Source: an uncultured Eubacterium sp. (GTDB lineage Bacteria > Bacillota > Clostridia > Lachnospirales > Lachnospiraceae). Taken from it: DNA of 45,852 nt. Location of the stretch: positions 1 to 45,852 of the forward strand of contig CAJUTM010000028.1 in the NCBI GenBank assembly GCA_910589595.1, given 5' to 3'. The position numbers were made by a program, and so were the translations under genes. Positions 8,785 to 18,033 of the stretch are shown piece by piece. The stretch's first letter is position 1. Every line of letters begins with the position of its first letter. Under the pieces are notes generated by a model. It did no database searches, was not told the DNA's origin, and saw only the letters and a program-made list of their open reading frames with translations.

Positions 8785-10083
8785 ATGAAACAGTATCTTA
8801 TAAAGGGTGGAATACCACTGAGAGGCGAAGTTACCATTGGCGGGGCGAAGAATGCGGCTCTTGGCATTATTGTTGCGGCTATTATGGCAAATGAGCCTGT
8901 TCGGGTGGAAAACCTGCCGGATGTGGATGATGTTCGCGTTTTATTAGAGGCGATAGAGGGAATTGGCGCCATTGTGGAGCGCGAGGACGCACATACAGTG
9001 CGTATTAATGGCGCGCTGATTCATGATGTCAGCGTAGATGAAGAAGCTATTCGGAAAATTCGTGGCTCGTACTATTTAGTAGGAGCTTTATTAGGCAAGT
9101 ATAAAAGAGCGTTAATTGCCCTGCCGGGGGGATGTCAGATAGGCAGCCGTCCGATTGACCAGCATATCAAAGGGTTTGAGCAATTAGGGGCAAAAGTAAC
9201 GATTCACCACGGTAAAATTGATGCGCAGGCGGAAAGTCTGCGAGGTACGCATATTTACTTAGATTGTCCGAGCGTGGGCGCCACGATTAATATTATGATG
9301 GCTGCTTGTATGGCAGAGGGGAAGACGATTATCGAGAATCCGGCCAAGGAGCCCCATATTGTAGATGTGGCAAACTTCTTAAACAGCATGGGAGCTAACA
9401 TCAAAGGTGCCGGTACGGATGCGATTCGCATTCGTGGCGTGGAGGCGCTGCATGGCGCAGAATATTCGATTATTCCCGACCAGATTGAAGCGGGGACTTA
9501 TATGCTTACAGTTGCGGCGACCGGAGGAGACGCTTATATTAAAAATGTCATTCCCAAGCATTTGGAGGCGATTACGGCCAAACTCGTTGAGATTGGCGCC
9601 GAGGTTGAGGAGTTTGACGATTGCATACATGTGTCGGCAGACAAACGTTTGTATTACGCCAACGTAAAGACGATGCCGTATCCGGGGTTTCCTACGGATA
9701 TGCAGCCGCAGATGACGACGCTGCTCGCGCTCTCACAGGGAACGAGTATTGTGACTGAGACTATTTTTGAGACGCGTTTCAAATACATTAGCGAACTGCG
9801 CCGGATGGGTGCCAATATAACAGTAGAGGGAAACGCCGCTTTTATTACCGGTGTGGAAGACTTTACGTGCGCGCAGGTCAGCGCACCGGATTTGCGCGCA
9901 GGAGCCGCTCTTGTCATGGCGGGTTTAGCTGCCGACGGGATTACTTATGTAAAAGAAATCCAGTATATTGAGCGCGGTTATGAAAATTTCGTAGAGAAAA
10001 TCTGCGGATTGGGCGGCTGTATGGAGGAAGTCGATTCGGAAGATGAACGTGCGATTCAGAAATTTAAAATGAAAGCCATGTAA
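8785..10083 (+). CDS. murA: UDP-N-acetylglucosamine 1-carboxyvinyltransferase
   Basis: First committed step of peptidoglycan precursor synthesis: transfers enolpyruvate from PEP to UDP-GlcNAc in the cytosol. It has 432 residues, the usual length. The N-terminal GGAKNAALGIIVAAI motif is the UDP-GlcNAc site, and the catalytic loop LPGGCQIGSRP keeps the Cys (Cys117 from this start) that fosfomycin alkylates, rather than the Asp seen in intrinsically resistant homologues. Of two adjacent in-frame ATGs, 8785 has GGAGG at 5 nt; the one at 8782 is too close. It is followed by a hairpin terminator, so it appears monocistronic. Some Firmicutes have two MurA paralogues; which one this is cannot be told from the window. 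Confidence 0.95.
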   Translation: MKQYLIKGGIPLRGEVTIGGAKNAALGIIVAAIMANEPVRVENLPDVDDVRVLLEAIEGIGAIVEREDAHTVRINGALIHDVSVDEEAIRKIRGSYYLVGALLGKYKRALIALPGGCQIGSRPIDQHIKGFEQLGAKVTIHHGKIDAQAESLRGTHIYLDCPSVGATINIMMAACMAEGKTIIENPAKEPHIVDVANFLNSMGANIKGAGTDAIRIRGVEALHGAEYSIIPDQIEAGTYMLTVAATGGDAYIKNVIPKHLEAITAKLVEIGAEVEEFDDCIHVSADKRLYYANVKTMPYPGFPTDMQPQMTTLLALSQGTSIVTETIFETRFKYISELRRMGANITVEGNAAFITGVEDFTCAQVSAPDLRAGAALVMAGLAADGITYVKEIQYIERGYENFVEKICGLGGCMEEVDSEDERAIQKFKMKAM

Positions 10084-10106
10084 AAGAAAATAGACATAGG
10101 AGTAAG

Positions 10107-10131
10107 AACGCCGAGGTAACGAGGCGTTTTT
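10107..10131 (+). terminator. Rho-independent terminator after murA
   Basis: AACGCC (10107-10112) pairs with GGCGTT (10123-10128), followed by a short T run. It separates murA from the MoxR operon. Confidence 0.65.
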
Positions 10132-10158
10132 GTGTAAGTGAGGAAAGGAGATATACGA

Positions 10159-11085
10159 GTGAACGAGAAAGTAGGAGTTATTTTAAATGAGGTGGGAAAG
10201 GTAATTAAGGGAAAAAATCAGGCGATTGAACTGGTTATGACGGCAATTTTAGCCAAAGGCCATATTCTGGTCGAGGATGTACCGGGGGTGGGGAAGACTA
10301 CACTGGCCGTAGCATTTTCCCGCGCTATGGAATTGACAGAGCGCCGTCTGCAGTTTACGCCGGACGTATTGCCGAGTGATGTCGTTGGTTTCAATATGAT
10401 TGGGGCGGACGGCGAGTTCCAGTATAAACCGGGGGCGATTCTCTGTAATCTGCTGTTGGCCGATGAGATTAACCGTACTTCGACGAAGACGCAGTCGGCG
10501 CTTCTGGAAGTCATGGAAGAAGGACAGGTAACGGTTGACGGTGTGACGAGACAGCTGCCAAATCCGTTTATTGTAATTGCCACGCAGAATCCGGTCGGTT
10601 CGGCGGGAACACAAATGCTGCCGGAATCACAGTTAGACCGTTTTATGATTCGCATTTCCATGGGATATCCGACGATGGAAGAGGAGATGCGCCTGATTAA
10701 GGAGAGACAGGACATTAATCCGTTGGATTTCATTCAGGAAATTATATCGAAAAAAGAACTGGTTGTCATGCAGGAGCAGGTAAAACAGATTTATGTGGAC
10801 GACAGGGTGCTCGGCTATCTGTCTAAAATCGTGGACGGCACAAGAAAGCATTCGATGATTACACTGGGCGTCAGTCCCCGCGGTACGCTGGCTCTGATGG
10901 ATATGGCAAAGGCGCGCGCATTTGTTCAGGGCAGGGAGTTTGTTCTGCCGGAAGATATTAAAGAAGTGGCCGGCGCCGTTCTGGCACACCGCCTGTTATT
11001 GAACGGAAAGGCGCGAATGAGCCATGCCACGGAAGAGGATGTCATTGAAGAAATTGTAAGTAAAATACAGGTGCCGAAGTTATAA
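10159..11085 (+). CDS. MoxR-type AAA+ ATPase
   Basis: A 308-residue AAA+ ATPase of the MoxR family, thought to act as a chaperone or assembly factor for membrane or cell-envelope complexes. Walker A is EDVPGVGKTTLA near residue 45, Walker B is LLADEINR near residue 105, sensor 1 is IATQNP, and the C-terminal lid is present (GVSPRGTLALMDMAKA). GTG 10159 has AAAGGAGAT upstream; the in-frame GTG at 10138 does not. The downstream order DUF58 protein then transglutaminase membrane protein is the classic MoxR cluster found across bacteria. The specific client is unknown. Confidence 0.92.
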   Translation: MNEKVGVILNEVGKVIKGKNQAIELVMTAILAKGHILVEDVPGVGKTTLAVAFSRAMELTERRLQFTPDVLPSDVVGFNMIGADGEFQYKPGAILCNLLLADEINRTSTKTQSALLEVMEEGQVTVDGVTRQLPNPFIVIATQNPVGSAGTQMLPESQLDRFMIRISMGYPTMEEEMRLIKERQDINPLDFIQEIISKKELVVMQEQVKQIYVDDRVLGYLSKIVDGTRKHSMITLGVSPRGTLALMDMAKARAFVQGREFVLPEDIKEVAGAVLAHRLLLNGKARMSHATEEDVIEEIVSKIQVPKL

Positions 11086-11148
11086 TCAGAGAGGAACAAA
11101 GATAGCGGGGAGCGGATGTTTCCGCTATGCTTTGGAATGGAGGTTTAT

Positions 11149-12276
11149 ATGACTGTTGGAACTGTCCTCTACATATTCCTTTTTGTTGCGGGGTGTGCCA
11201 TTTCCGTTTTATTTTTGGAATACGGAACGGTAGCGCTGATGGGCCTGCTTGTGACCGTGCCGGTTTTTATGTTCCTCATTCTTCTTATTATGAGGAAACG
11301 AATCAGCGTTACGGTGGACGCCAAGAATCCTATGGCGGAAAAAGACGACATCGACCGTCCGGCCCGCGCCGTGATTACGTTATCCATTGAGAATCGCAAC
11401 CGGTTTTTGCCGCTCACGAAAGGGATTGCAAAAGTTCGTTATGAAAATAAATTTTCCGGCGATAAAGGGAAGCTGAAAATACGTTTTTCCGTGGATGCAG
11501 GGAAAAAGCGTGACCGCCGGATTCCGGTAGTAATGTATAATTGCGGTAATGTGGCGATTACGGTGGAAAAGGTTCGTATTTATGATTATCTGAATCTTTT
11601 TGCATGGACGATTGGCAGACATTTTGAGAAGCAGGACATACTTGTGCTGCCGCCGATGAAAGAGATGTATTTGGGGAAAGACCGCTGGTACAATGAAACG
11701 AATGAAGACAGCGACCGCTTTTCTCTATATAAAAAGGGCGATGACCCATCGGAGATTTTTAACATTCGGGATTTTATGGATGGAGATAAGATTCAGCGTA
11801 TCCATTGGAAGCTGAGCAGCAAGACGGGAAACCTGATGGTAAAGGAAGGAAGCCTTCCGCTCAAGAAAGCCATTCACATTTTTATTGATTTATGTGTTAC
11901 GGCCATAAAAGAAGAGCGGGGGAGAAATGTCAATCTGCTTATACAGGGTGTCTATTCCATTTCCATGTTTATGATTGAACATGGCATACCGCAGATTTTT
12001 ATCTGGCATGACAGTAAAAATGAGATGATACAGGAATATTCCGTAGAACACGAAGAAGAATTATACTGGATGTTTCAGGAATTATTTAAGTGCAAAATCA
12101 CGAAAAATCCCAATGAATTACTGCAGGCTTATATGGACTGGGGCAAGGGAAAACTGTTGGAATCGGCGTTGTATCTTACCGTTGCCGACCATGAGGATTT
12201 GGATGAAAGAAATTTGATAAGAGAACGTTTGGAAGTAATGGACTTACGAGGTGAAGAACTTGAAGACCAGAAATAG
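11149..12276 (+). CDS. DUF58 domain membrane protein
   Basis: 375 residues with two N-terminal transmembrane segments (about residues 5-25 and 30-50), then a cytoplasmic domain. The DUF58 signature is seen as RIHWKLSSKTGNLMVKE after IFNIRDFMDGD. The rest resembles a von Willebrand A-like fold (HIFIDLCVTAIKEERGRNVN). DUF58 proteins are regular partners of MoxR ATPases and transglutaminase-like membrane proteins, but their biochemical role is unsettled. ATG 11149 has GGAGG at 5 nt. Its 3' end overlaps the next gene, indicating translational coupling. Confidence 0.88.
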   Translation: MTVGTVLYIFLFVAGCAISVLFLEYGTVALMGLLVTVPVFMFLILLIMRKRISVTVDAKNPMAEKDDIDRPARAVITLSIENRNRFLPLTKGIAKVRYENKFSGDKGKLKIRFSVDAGKKRDRRIPVVMYNCGNVAITVEKVRIYDYLNLFAWTIGRHFEKQDILVLPPMKEMYLGKDRWYNETNEDSDRFSLYKKGDDPSEIFNIRDFMDGDKIQRIHWKLSSKTGNLMVKEGSLPLKKAIHIFIDLCVTAIKEERGRNVNLLIQGVYSISMFMIEHGIPQIFIWHDSKNEMIQEYSVEHEEELYWMFQELFKCKITKNPNELLQAYMDWGKGKLLESALYLTVADHEDLDERNLIRERLEVMDLRGEELEDQK

Positions 12277-14731
12277 CAGAGTAATAAAGTTTATATTGGA
12301 ATTTAGCCAGGTGTTACTGGTCTTTTTCGGTGTTTTTTCTGCCATTTTATGCACGGCTAACAGTTTACAGCTTACTTATGACAGAATTTTACTGATGGCT
12401 ATTATGCTTATGGCTTCGGTTGTTTTTTACGGATTGTTTACTGTTTTGGAGACATTCCGCAAAGGGAAATTGTACGGTATTTTAGCGATTACGCTTTTCT
12501 TTGCACTCATAGGATTCCGTTTTATGGCCGCTATGCAAAAGGCAATTGTCACCGTTGTCAACAGTTTCCTCAAAGAGTTTATGAATTATACCGGAACGAC
12601 GATTTCTCTTATGTCCTACACCGACACGGAGGGCTCGAGCGTTAAGTTTTGTACGAATCTGCTTTTGATTCTCGTAGGAGTCTATTTGATAGCGATTATC
12701 AGCGCATTCTTTTATCGCCGCCGCCACTCGAAAGTATTTCTGATTGTCACCGGCCCTTTTGTCATTCTTCCGTTAATGGTCGGGAAAGTCGGTAACTTCT
12801 CCGATTTATTCCTGTATTTAATTATGGCAATGACAATCGTTGGTACGAGACATTTGCGAACGGACGCTACCGACAGGAGAATGCGTCAGAAATTGTCGCT
12901 CATACTGCTCGTTATCGGTTTGATTTGCGGTGGTATTTCTTATGCATTTATACCGCCGGCGAAATACGATAATAATTTAATAAAACTGACGCAGGTAAAG
13001 AACAGTCTGGTGGCGCTGACGTCATGGACAACGGAAGATGTTTTTACATGGCTGAAAGCGAACTTTAACGACGACGCCATTTCTTACGGGCGGATTGGAA
13101 CAAAGAAAGAGATATCTTATACCGGAGAGACAATGCTGAAAATATCCGGAGATATCAATTCGCAGCATGGATTGTATCTGAAAGGATATGTGGGAGACCA
13201 TTATGAGAATAACAGCTGGACTTCGCTCGCCTCGGAAGAGGAGTACAGGGAAGAACTGGAGAAACTTGACGAAACCGGCGTCACCATAGATAACTGGCAT
13301 ACGCAGTTGAGAAACGAGCTGGGCGACAATGAGAGCAGCGGGCAGAAAGATATTTGGAAAACGGGCGAGCTGCGGATTCGCAATCTGGCGTTTGGTTACG
13401 GCAATTACTTAGTTCCGTATCTGCCGACGTCGGCGTTCAAATGTAAGGAAAACGGGCGTCAGACAGTGGACGAGCCCGGTATTGATTATGCGATGGAATA
13501 TTATTTATCGTATCCGGCATTTGTGCGGCAGGATATTTTGCGCCATAATTACCGTCTGGCAAATGAAATGTTTTGGGAGAGTAATAAGCTGGAAAGACAG
13601 CAATTAAAAGAATTTGCCGTGAAACATTTTTTACAGGTGCCGGAAAGTCTCCGGCAGGAGTGCCAGAAATTTGAACAATATTTGCAGAAGAGAGATTCCC
13701 TGTTGTCTCAATACAGGGCCGGTAAGGCGGACGAGAGCCAGTTGATTCGGGCGGTCAAAGATTATATTACGAAAGACACAACATATAGTCTTGCTCCGGG
13801 GAAGACGCCGGCGGGACAGGATACCGTCACCTATTTTCTGAACGAAGGGAAAAAGGGTTACTGTACTTATTATGCGACAACCGCGGCAGTTCTTCTGCGA
13901 AGTGTCGGCGTACCGACGCGTTATGTAGAGGGAATGTATATTACAAAAGGGCAGTTAGAGAAAGGCTCGGAAGACGGGAAAGAAATCGAAGTACCGGATG
14001 AAGATGCCCATGCATGGATAGAAGTTTACGATGAAAACTATGGTTTCGTTCCGGTAGAGGTTACTCCGGGGCAGGGAGAGGACGATTTGGTGAATGGCCA
14101 GCCGAATCCGGAGAATGGAACCGAGACGCCGGAGCCATCTGAGTCGTCTGAACCAGAAGAAGACGAGCCGGAAGATAAGATGGAAGTGGCAACGCCGACG
14201 CCGTCCGTCACGGAGACGCCGGAAGAGAGCATGGAATTTGAAGATATTGACGGAAACGAAGAGGATTCCGATGAGGGCAGCGGCAAAGGCGCTGGAGAGA
14301 AGAAGGGCAATCAGGTGTTATGGACGATTCTTAAAGTGTTGTCTGTTCTCATATTGTTTGTCGCCGTAATGGAGACGCAGAGGAGGATAAGGAAGCGGTT
14401 ATTCGTCCGTAATATGCGTAGTTATAAGGCAAAACGCCGTATCCGTATGGCTTATCATCATCTTGTACCGGTATTTACGGCGCGCTCCGTCGTCTATCGC
14501 GGCCAGAGCATGGCAGAGTATACGGCACAGATAGCGGAAGCAATGGCGATGCCGGAACAGGATATTGCCGTCTTTGTGGCGTTGGTTTACCATGCGCGGT
14601 TTGGGCCGGATACGATTGGCGAGGAAGAACTGCGTCTGTTTGGCGAGATGTATTACCGGATTACGAACAAAATATATGAGGATGTTACATTTATTAAAAG
14701 ACTGTACTATATGTATATTATGGTCTTATAG
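12260..14731 (+). CDS. Transglutaminase-like membrane protein (TgpA-like)
   Basis: About 823 residues. Five or six transmembrane helices fill the first ~220 residues. A long extracytoplasmic region then carries a transglutaminase/cysteine-protease-like core: KKGYCTYYATTAAVLLRSVGVPTRYVEGM supplies the nucleophile (about Cys535) and DAHAWIEVYDE the His (about His584). An acidic Pro/Glu/Ser linker (~610-680), one more transmembrane helix (~695-713) and a cytoplasmic tail follow. The start is uncertain: TTG 12260 has GAGGTG 6 nt upstream, while GTG 12251 is in frame three codons earlier. Either overlaps the DUF58 gene. Substrate unknown; a cell-wall or peptide cross-linking/hydrolysis role is inferred from the family. 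Confidence 0.86.
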   Translation: MKTRNSRVIKFILEFSQVLLVFFGVFSAILCTANSLQLTYDRILLMAIMLMASVVFYGLFTVLETFRKGKLYGILAITLFFALIGFRFMAAMQKAIVTVVNSFLKEFMNYTGTTISLMSYTDTEGSSVKFCTNLLLILVGVYLIAIISAFFYRRRHSKVFLIVTGPFVILPLMVGKVGNFSDLFLYLIMAMTIVGTRHLRTDATDRRMRQKLSLILLVIGLICGGISYAFIPPAKYDNNLIKLTQVKNSLVALTSWTTEDVFTWLKANFNDDAISYGRIGTKKEISYTGETMLKISGDINSQHGLYLKGYVGDHYENNSWTSLASEEEYREELEKLDETGVTIDNWHTQLRNELGDNESSGQKDIWKTGELRIRNLAFGYGNYLVPYLPTSAFKCKENGRQTVDEPGIDYAMEYYLSYPAFVRQDILRHNYRLANEMFWESNKLERQQLKEFAVKHFLQVPESLRQECQKFEQYLQKRDSLLSQYRAGKADESQLIRAVKDYITKDTTYSLAPGKTPAGQDTVTYFLNEGKKGYCTYYATTAAVLLRSVGVPTRYVEGMYITKGQLEKGSEDGKEIEVPDEDAHAWIEVYDENYGFVPVEVTPGQGEDDLVNGQPNPENGTETPEPSESSEPEEDEPEDKMEVATPTPSVTETPEESMEFEDIDGNEEDSDEGSGKGAGEKKGNQVLWTILKVLSVLILFVAVMETQRRIRKRLFVRNMRSYKAKRRIRMAYHHLVPVFTARSVVYRGQSMAEYTAQIAEAMAMPEQDIAVFVALVYHARFGPDTIGEEELRLFGEMYYRITNKIYEDVTFIKRLYYMYIMVL

Positions 14732-14743
14732 GGGGCTGTTGTG

Positions 14744-15445
14744 ATGTATGAAGAGAAAGAAAACACGTCGTCAGGGCCTAAATTGGACAAGGCCTTTGTA
14801 GAGAGCATTTTGGAAAATGACGCAATCGAACAGATTTTGAATCAGGGGGAAGCTTTCCGTACCCTTATGGCATATTATAAATGTGCCATTATGGAAGTGG
14901 AGACGAAATTCAACGTGTTAAATACCGAGTTTTCGCTAAAGTATGACCGCAACCCGATTGAGACAATAAAATCACGCTTAAAGTCACCGGAAAGTATTAT
15001 TGAGAAATTGCACCGTAAGGAGCTGGAATTTAGCGCCGCCTGTATTGAGCGGGAATTGTCCGACATCGCCGGTGTGCGCGTGGTGTGCGCTTTTCCGGAA
15101 GATATTTACGAGCTGGCAGATTGCTTTTTGAAGCAGGATGATATCAAATTGATTACAAAGAAAGATTACATTTTGCACCCGAAAGAAAATGGATACCGCA
15201 GTCTTCACCTGATTGTCGAGACGCCGATATTTCTGCATGATGAGAAGCGTCCCATGCGTGTAGAAGTTCAACTGCGGACAATTGCCATGGACTTCTGGGC
15301 GAGCTTGGAGCATCGTATCTATTATAAAAAGGGACAGAACAACAGCGAACTGCGCAGGGAACTAAAAGAGTGCGCCGAAATCAGCGCAGCGTTAGACATC
15401 CGCATGCAGGATATAAGAAGCCAGTTAGATGAAACAGAATGGTAA
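14744..15445 (+). CDS. Small alarmone synthetase, RelA/SpoT domain
   Basis: A single-domain (p)ppGpp synthetase of the RelP/RelQ type, 233 residues. It transfers pyrophosphate from ATP to GTP/GDP and lacks the HD hydrolase and regulatory C-terminal domains of Rel. Synthetase motifs are visible: IKSRLKSPESIIEKL, DIAGVRVVCAF, HPKENGYRSLHLIV and VEVQLRTIAMDFWASLEHRIYYK. The last segment and the C-terminal helix resemble RelQ more than RelP. ATG 14744 or the overlapping GTG 14741 may start translation; the upstream GGGGGCTG is only moderate. It sits 12 nt after the transglutaminase gene, so it probably shares the MoxR operon transcript, and ends at a strong bidirectional terminator. Confidence 0.9.
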   Translation: MYEEKENTSSGPKLDKAFVESILENDAIEQILNQGEAFRTLMAYYKCAIMEVETKFNVLNTEFSLKYDRNPIETIKSRLKSPESIIEKLHRKELEFSAACIERELSDIAGVRVVCAFPEDIYELADCFLKQDDIKLITKKDYILHPKENGYRSLHLIVETPIFLHDEKRPMRVEVQLRTIAMDFWASLEHRIYYKKGQNNSELRRELKECAEISAALDIRMQDIRSQLDETEW

Positions 15446-15451
15446 AAAAAC

Positions 15452-15496
15452 AAGACCGTCGGGAAACGGCATTTGCAATTTCCCGACGGTCTTTCC
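15452..15496. terminator. Bidirectional terminator between converging genes
   Basis: A perfect 15-bp stem (15452-15466 with 15479-15493) and a 12-nt loop. An A run on the left and T-rich sequence on the right let it serve both the alarmone synthetase gene (plus) and the MFS gene (minus). Confidence 0.85.
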
Positions 15497-15506
15497 TTTG
15501 TCTGTC

Positions 15507-16793
15507 TTATTTTGTTTTCTTTGAGACGAGGAACAAACTGCACAGTAATGATATTACATAGAGTACGATTGTCAGATAGAGTACTGTCTGATAGCCAAGC
15601 GGGTTAATGGTACTTCCATGTCCAATATCAATCGGGCTGCCAACGTGGTCAACGATAAGTGTTGCCACCTGATTTCCCGTAAGTCCGGCGATTGCCCATG
15701 CAGAGAGGGTAATGCCGTGAATGGCGCTGATATTACCCATGCCATAGTGGTCGGAAAGCAATGTCGGTACATTACTGAAACCGCCGCCGTATCCGGCATT
15801 AACGACAAACAGGAGAATGAGAACTAAAATCATAAGCAGCGTATTTTCGCCCCGATTGGTAATTCCCTGTGTAACGATTACAAGCGCGGTAGCAATGATG
15901 GATAGGGAGAAAATTATTTTATAAATAGTGTTGCGGTCTTTAAATGAATCTGCCCATGCGGAAAAACCGAGTCGGCCGCCGGCATTGAAAATCGCCGTAA
16001 CGGAAGAAAGAATACCGACCATAGAACCGAGTCCGATACATTTGATAATCATTTTTTCCTGTGAGATAAGCGCAAGTCCGCAGGTGATGTTTAAGTAGAA
16101 CATAATCCAGATACCGATGAAAGTAGCCGGCTTTGTTTTGATTGTCTCGATTGCGCTCGGCGCTTTCTCGTCGCCGGTAGGCTCGTGCCATCCTTCCGGT
16201 TTGGCAAGCAGAAGGTGTCCGACAAACATCATAACAAAGTATACGATCGCCAAAATCCAGAACATCTTGTAAATACCGCCGTCTCCGAGAGAAGTGAGCA
16301 GTTTCTGCATGATTGGGCTGGCAATTGCTTTTGCGGCGCCAAATCCGGCAACGGCCAGTCCGGTAGCCAGACCTTTGCGGTCGCTGAACCATAACATCAA
16401 AGTCTTCACCGGTGAGAGGTATCCGGTACCAAGACCAATTCCCATAATGAAACCATAACATATGTATATGCCAAGCAGGGCGAGCAGGCTGCCCCGATGA
16501 GTACCGCCATACCAGATAAAGAATCCCGTACCGGTCATTCCGGCAGCAAAGCAAATCGCAGCAATCAGCGAGGACTTATGAATGTCCTTTTCTACGATTT
16601 TTCCTAAAAAGGCGGCTGACATGCCGAGGAAAAATATGGCAAAACTGAACGCCCATTCCGTCGCGCCCTTGGAAAAGCCAATGTGATCTGCAATTTCCTG
16701 ACTGAAAATAGACCAGCAGTACACGGTACCAATGCTGCAGTGAAGAAGTAGTGCGGGTATCGCAGCACGAATCCACTTGTTTTGAATTTTCAT
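15507..16793 (-). CDS. MFS transporter, OFA (oxalate/formate antiporter-like) family
   Basis: 428 residues with about 12 transmembrane helices in two six-helix halves. Signs of the OFA subfamily are the N-terminal LLLHCSIGTVYCWSIFSQEI, the GLGTGYLSPVKTLMLWFSDRKGLATGLAVAGFG stretch joining helices 4 and 5, and NAGGRLGFSAWADSFKDRNTIYK after the central loop. OFA members exchange small carboxylates, but this one cannot be assigned a substrate by reading. A TATAAT promoter lies upstream and a shared terminator downstream, so it is monocistronic. It converges on the alarmone synthetase and diverges from spoVT. Confidence 0.88.
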   Translation of the reverse strand: MKIQNKWIRAAIPALLLHCSIGTVYCWSIFSQEIADHIGFSKGATEWAFSFAIFFLGMSAAFLGKIVEKDIHKSSLIAAICFAAGMTGTGFFIWYGGTHRGSLLALLGIYICYGFIMGIGLGTGYLSPVKTLMLWFSDRKGLATGLAVAGFGAAKAIASPIMQKLLTSLGDGGIYKMFWILAIVYFVMMFVGHLLLAKPEGWHEPTGDEKAPSAIETIKTKPATFIGIWIMFYLNITCGLALISQEKMIIKCIGLGSMVGILSSVTAIFNAGGRLGFSAWADSFKDRNTIYKIIFSLSIIATALVIVTQGITNRGENTLLMILVLILLFVVNAGYGGGFSNVPTLLSDHYGMGNISAIHGITLSAWAIAGLTGNQVATLIVDHVGSPIDIGHGSTINPLGYQTVLYLTIVLYVISLLCSLFLVSKKTK

Positions 16794-16830
16794 AATTCAT
16801 TCAACCTCATTTCTATAGTATTTGTACAAA

Positions 16831-16859
16831 ATTATAAAATATTTTTGGGGGAAATGCAA
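16831..16859 (-). promoter_or_regulatory. Promoter for the MFS transporter
   Basis: On the minus strand TTGCAT (16859-16854), 17-bp spacer and perfect TATAAT (16836-16831), about 38 bp before the start codon. Confidence 0.6.
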
Positions 16860-16904
16860 GAAAATATAATGTTAAGTTTAAGTGTAAAAGAAGACAAAAC
16901 GAAC

Positions 16905-16934
16905 GGTATAAAATTCCTACATTTACAGATACTA
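16905..16934 (+). promoter_or_regulatory. Possible sigma-G-type promoter for spoVT
   Basis: GGTATA (16905-16910), 17-bp spacer, GATACTA (16928-16934). This resembles the forespore sigma-G pattern (xxATA ... CATACTA), and SpoVT genes of Bacillus are sigma-G controlled. One base of the -10 differs, so this is tentative. Confidence 0.4.
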
Positions 16935-16991
16935 CTTTTGCAAAGGTATATTTGAAACAAAGATAAAAGTCTGAAACGGAGGTAGAAAAAA

Positions 16992-17537
16992 GTGAAAGCA
17001 ACAGGTATAGTAAGGCGCATTGACGATTTGGGACGGGTAGTAGTGCCAAAGGAAATCCGGCGTACATTAAGAATACGTGAAGGAGACCCGTTGGAAATTT
17101 TTACGAATCGGGAAGGCGGGATTATATTAAAGAAATATTCACCTATTGGGGAATTGGGAGAATTAGCGGCGGAATACGTGGAGGCGGTGGCGCAGGTGTC
17201 GAAGTGTACCGTGTGCGTGGCAGACCGCGACATGATTGTAGCAGTGGCAGGGCCGGCGAAACGGGAATTTCACGGTCAGAATATTCATGCGGATTTAATC
17301 CGTTTTATGGAAGAGCGCGGACAGCAGATAGCAATCAACGGAGAGCGCAATTTTTGCAGGATTACGGAAGATGGAAATGAAGTGTATTCAGAAGCAATCA
17401 GTACCATTGTTGCTGAGGGAGATGCGATTGGAGCGGTAATTCTTCTCACGAAAGATCCGGAACGGGAGTTTACGGAACTGGAGGAGAAAATGGCGGTATG
17501 CGGGGCTAACTTTCTGGGGAAACAGATGGAACAGTAG
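16992..17537 (+). CDS. spoVT: Stage V sporulation protein T, AbrB-family regulator
   Basis: 181 residues, matching the usual SpoVT length. The N-terminal ~50 residues are a swapped-hairpin AbrB DNA-binding domain (ATGIVRRIDDLGRVVVPKEIRRTLRIREGDPLEIF). Residues ~55-178 form a GAF-like domain (CTVCVADRDMIVAVAGPAK), which separates it from the short AbrB and Abh proteins. SpoVT modulates late forespore gene expression. It starts at GTG 16992 with GGAGG about 10 nt upstream. In Bacillus spoVT lies near the mfd region; here it precedes HU and the yabP cluster, a common clostridial order. Confidence 0.9.
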   Translation: MKATGIVRRIDDLGRVVVPKEIRRTLRIREGDPLEIFTNREGGIILKKYSPIGELGELAAEYVEAVAQVSKCTVCVADRDMIVAVAGPAKREFHGQNIHADLIRFMEERGQQIAINGERNFCRITEDGNEVYSEAISTIVAEGDAIGAVILLTKDPEREFTELEEKMAVCGANFLGKQMEQ

Positions 17538-17588
17538 ATTAAAATAGGAAAATATTGCCTAAAAAGGCGTAAAAAGGCTTAAAAAACC

Positions 17589-17617
17589 TTGACAAACTGG
17601 TATAAAAAGGTTATATA
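17589..17617 (+). promoter_or_regulatory. Promoter for the HU gene
   Basis: Perfect TTGACA (17589-17594), 17-bp spacer, TATATA (17612-17617), about 54 bp before the ATG. Just upstream lie repeated AAAAAGGC-type motifs (17558-17588) that could form a weak hairpin ending spoVT transcription. Confidence 0.65.
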
Positions 17618-17670
17618 TAGATGTATAGGTTTATTAAATCTAGCAAATTTTTTTGAGGAGGATAGAATCC

Positions 17671-17946
17671 ATGAATAAGACGGAATTAGTTGCAGCGATT
17701 GCTGAGAAAGCTGAATTGTCTAAGAAAGATTCGGAAGCGGCATTGAAAGCGTTTATTGATGTTGTTACAGATGAATTAAAGAATGACCGAAAAGTGCAGT
17801 TAGTTGGTTTTGGTACTTTTGAGGTTACAAAGAGAGCGGCAAGAGAAGGTATTAATCCATTGACGAAAGAACCAATGAGCATTCCTGCATCTAAAGCACC
17901 TAAATTCAAGGCTGGAAAAGCATTGAAAGAGACTGTGAACAAATAA
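17671..17946 (+). CDS. hup: DNA-binding protein HU
   Basis: A 91-residue histone-like nucleoid protein that bends and compacts DNA as a dimer. It shows the N-terminal MNKTELVAAIAEKAELSKKD helix pair, the LVGFGTFEV dimer core and the basic arm region (RAAREGINPLTKEPMSIPASKAPKFKAGKALK). Normal length. ATG 17671 has a strong GAGGAGG site. Codon use is rich in high-expression forms, fitting an abundant protein. It is flanked by its own promoter and terminator. Confidence 0.95.
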   Translation: MNKTELVAAIAEKAELSKKDSEAALKAFIDVVTDELKNDRKVQLVGFGTFEVTKRAAREGINPLTKEPMSIPASKAPKFKAGKALKETVNK

Positions 17947-17975
17947 TTGTTTCAGAATCAATAATGAAAGTCAGG

Positions 17976-18008
17976 AACACTCTGGAGTGCTGCTCTGGGG
18001 TGTTTTTC
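17976..18008 (+). terminator. Terminator after HU
   Basis: AACACTCTGGAGT pairs (with a few G-U pairs and mismatches) with GCTCTGGGGTGTT, followed by TTT. Confidence 0.65.
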
Positions 18009-18033
18009 TTATAATATGGAAGGAGGCGGGGGA

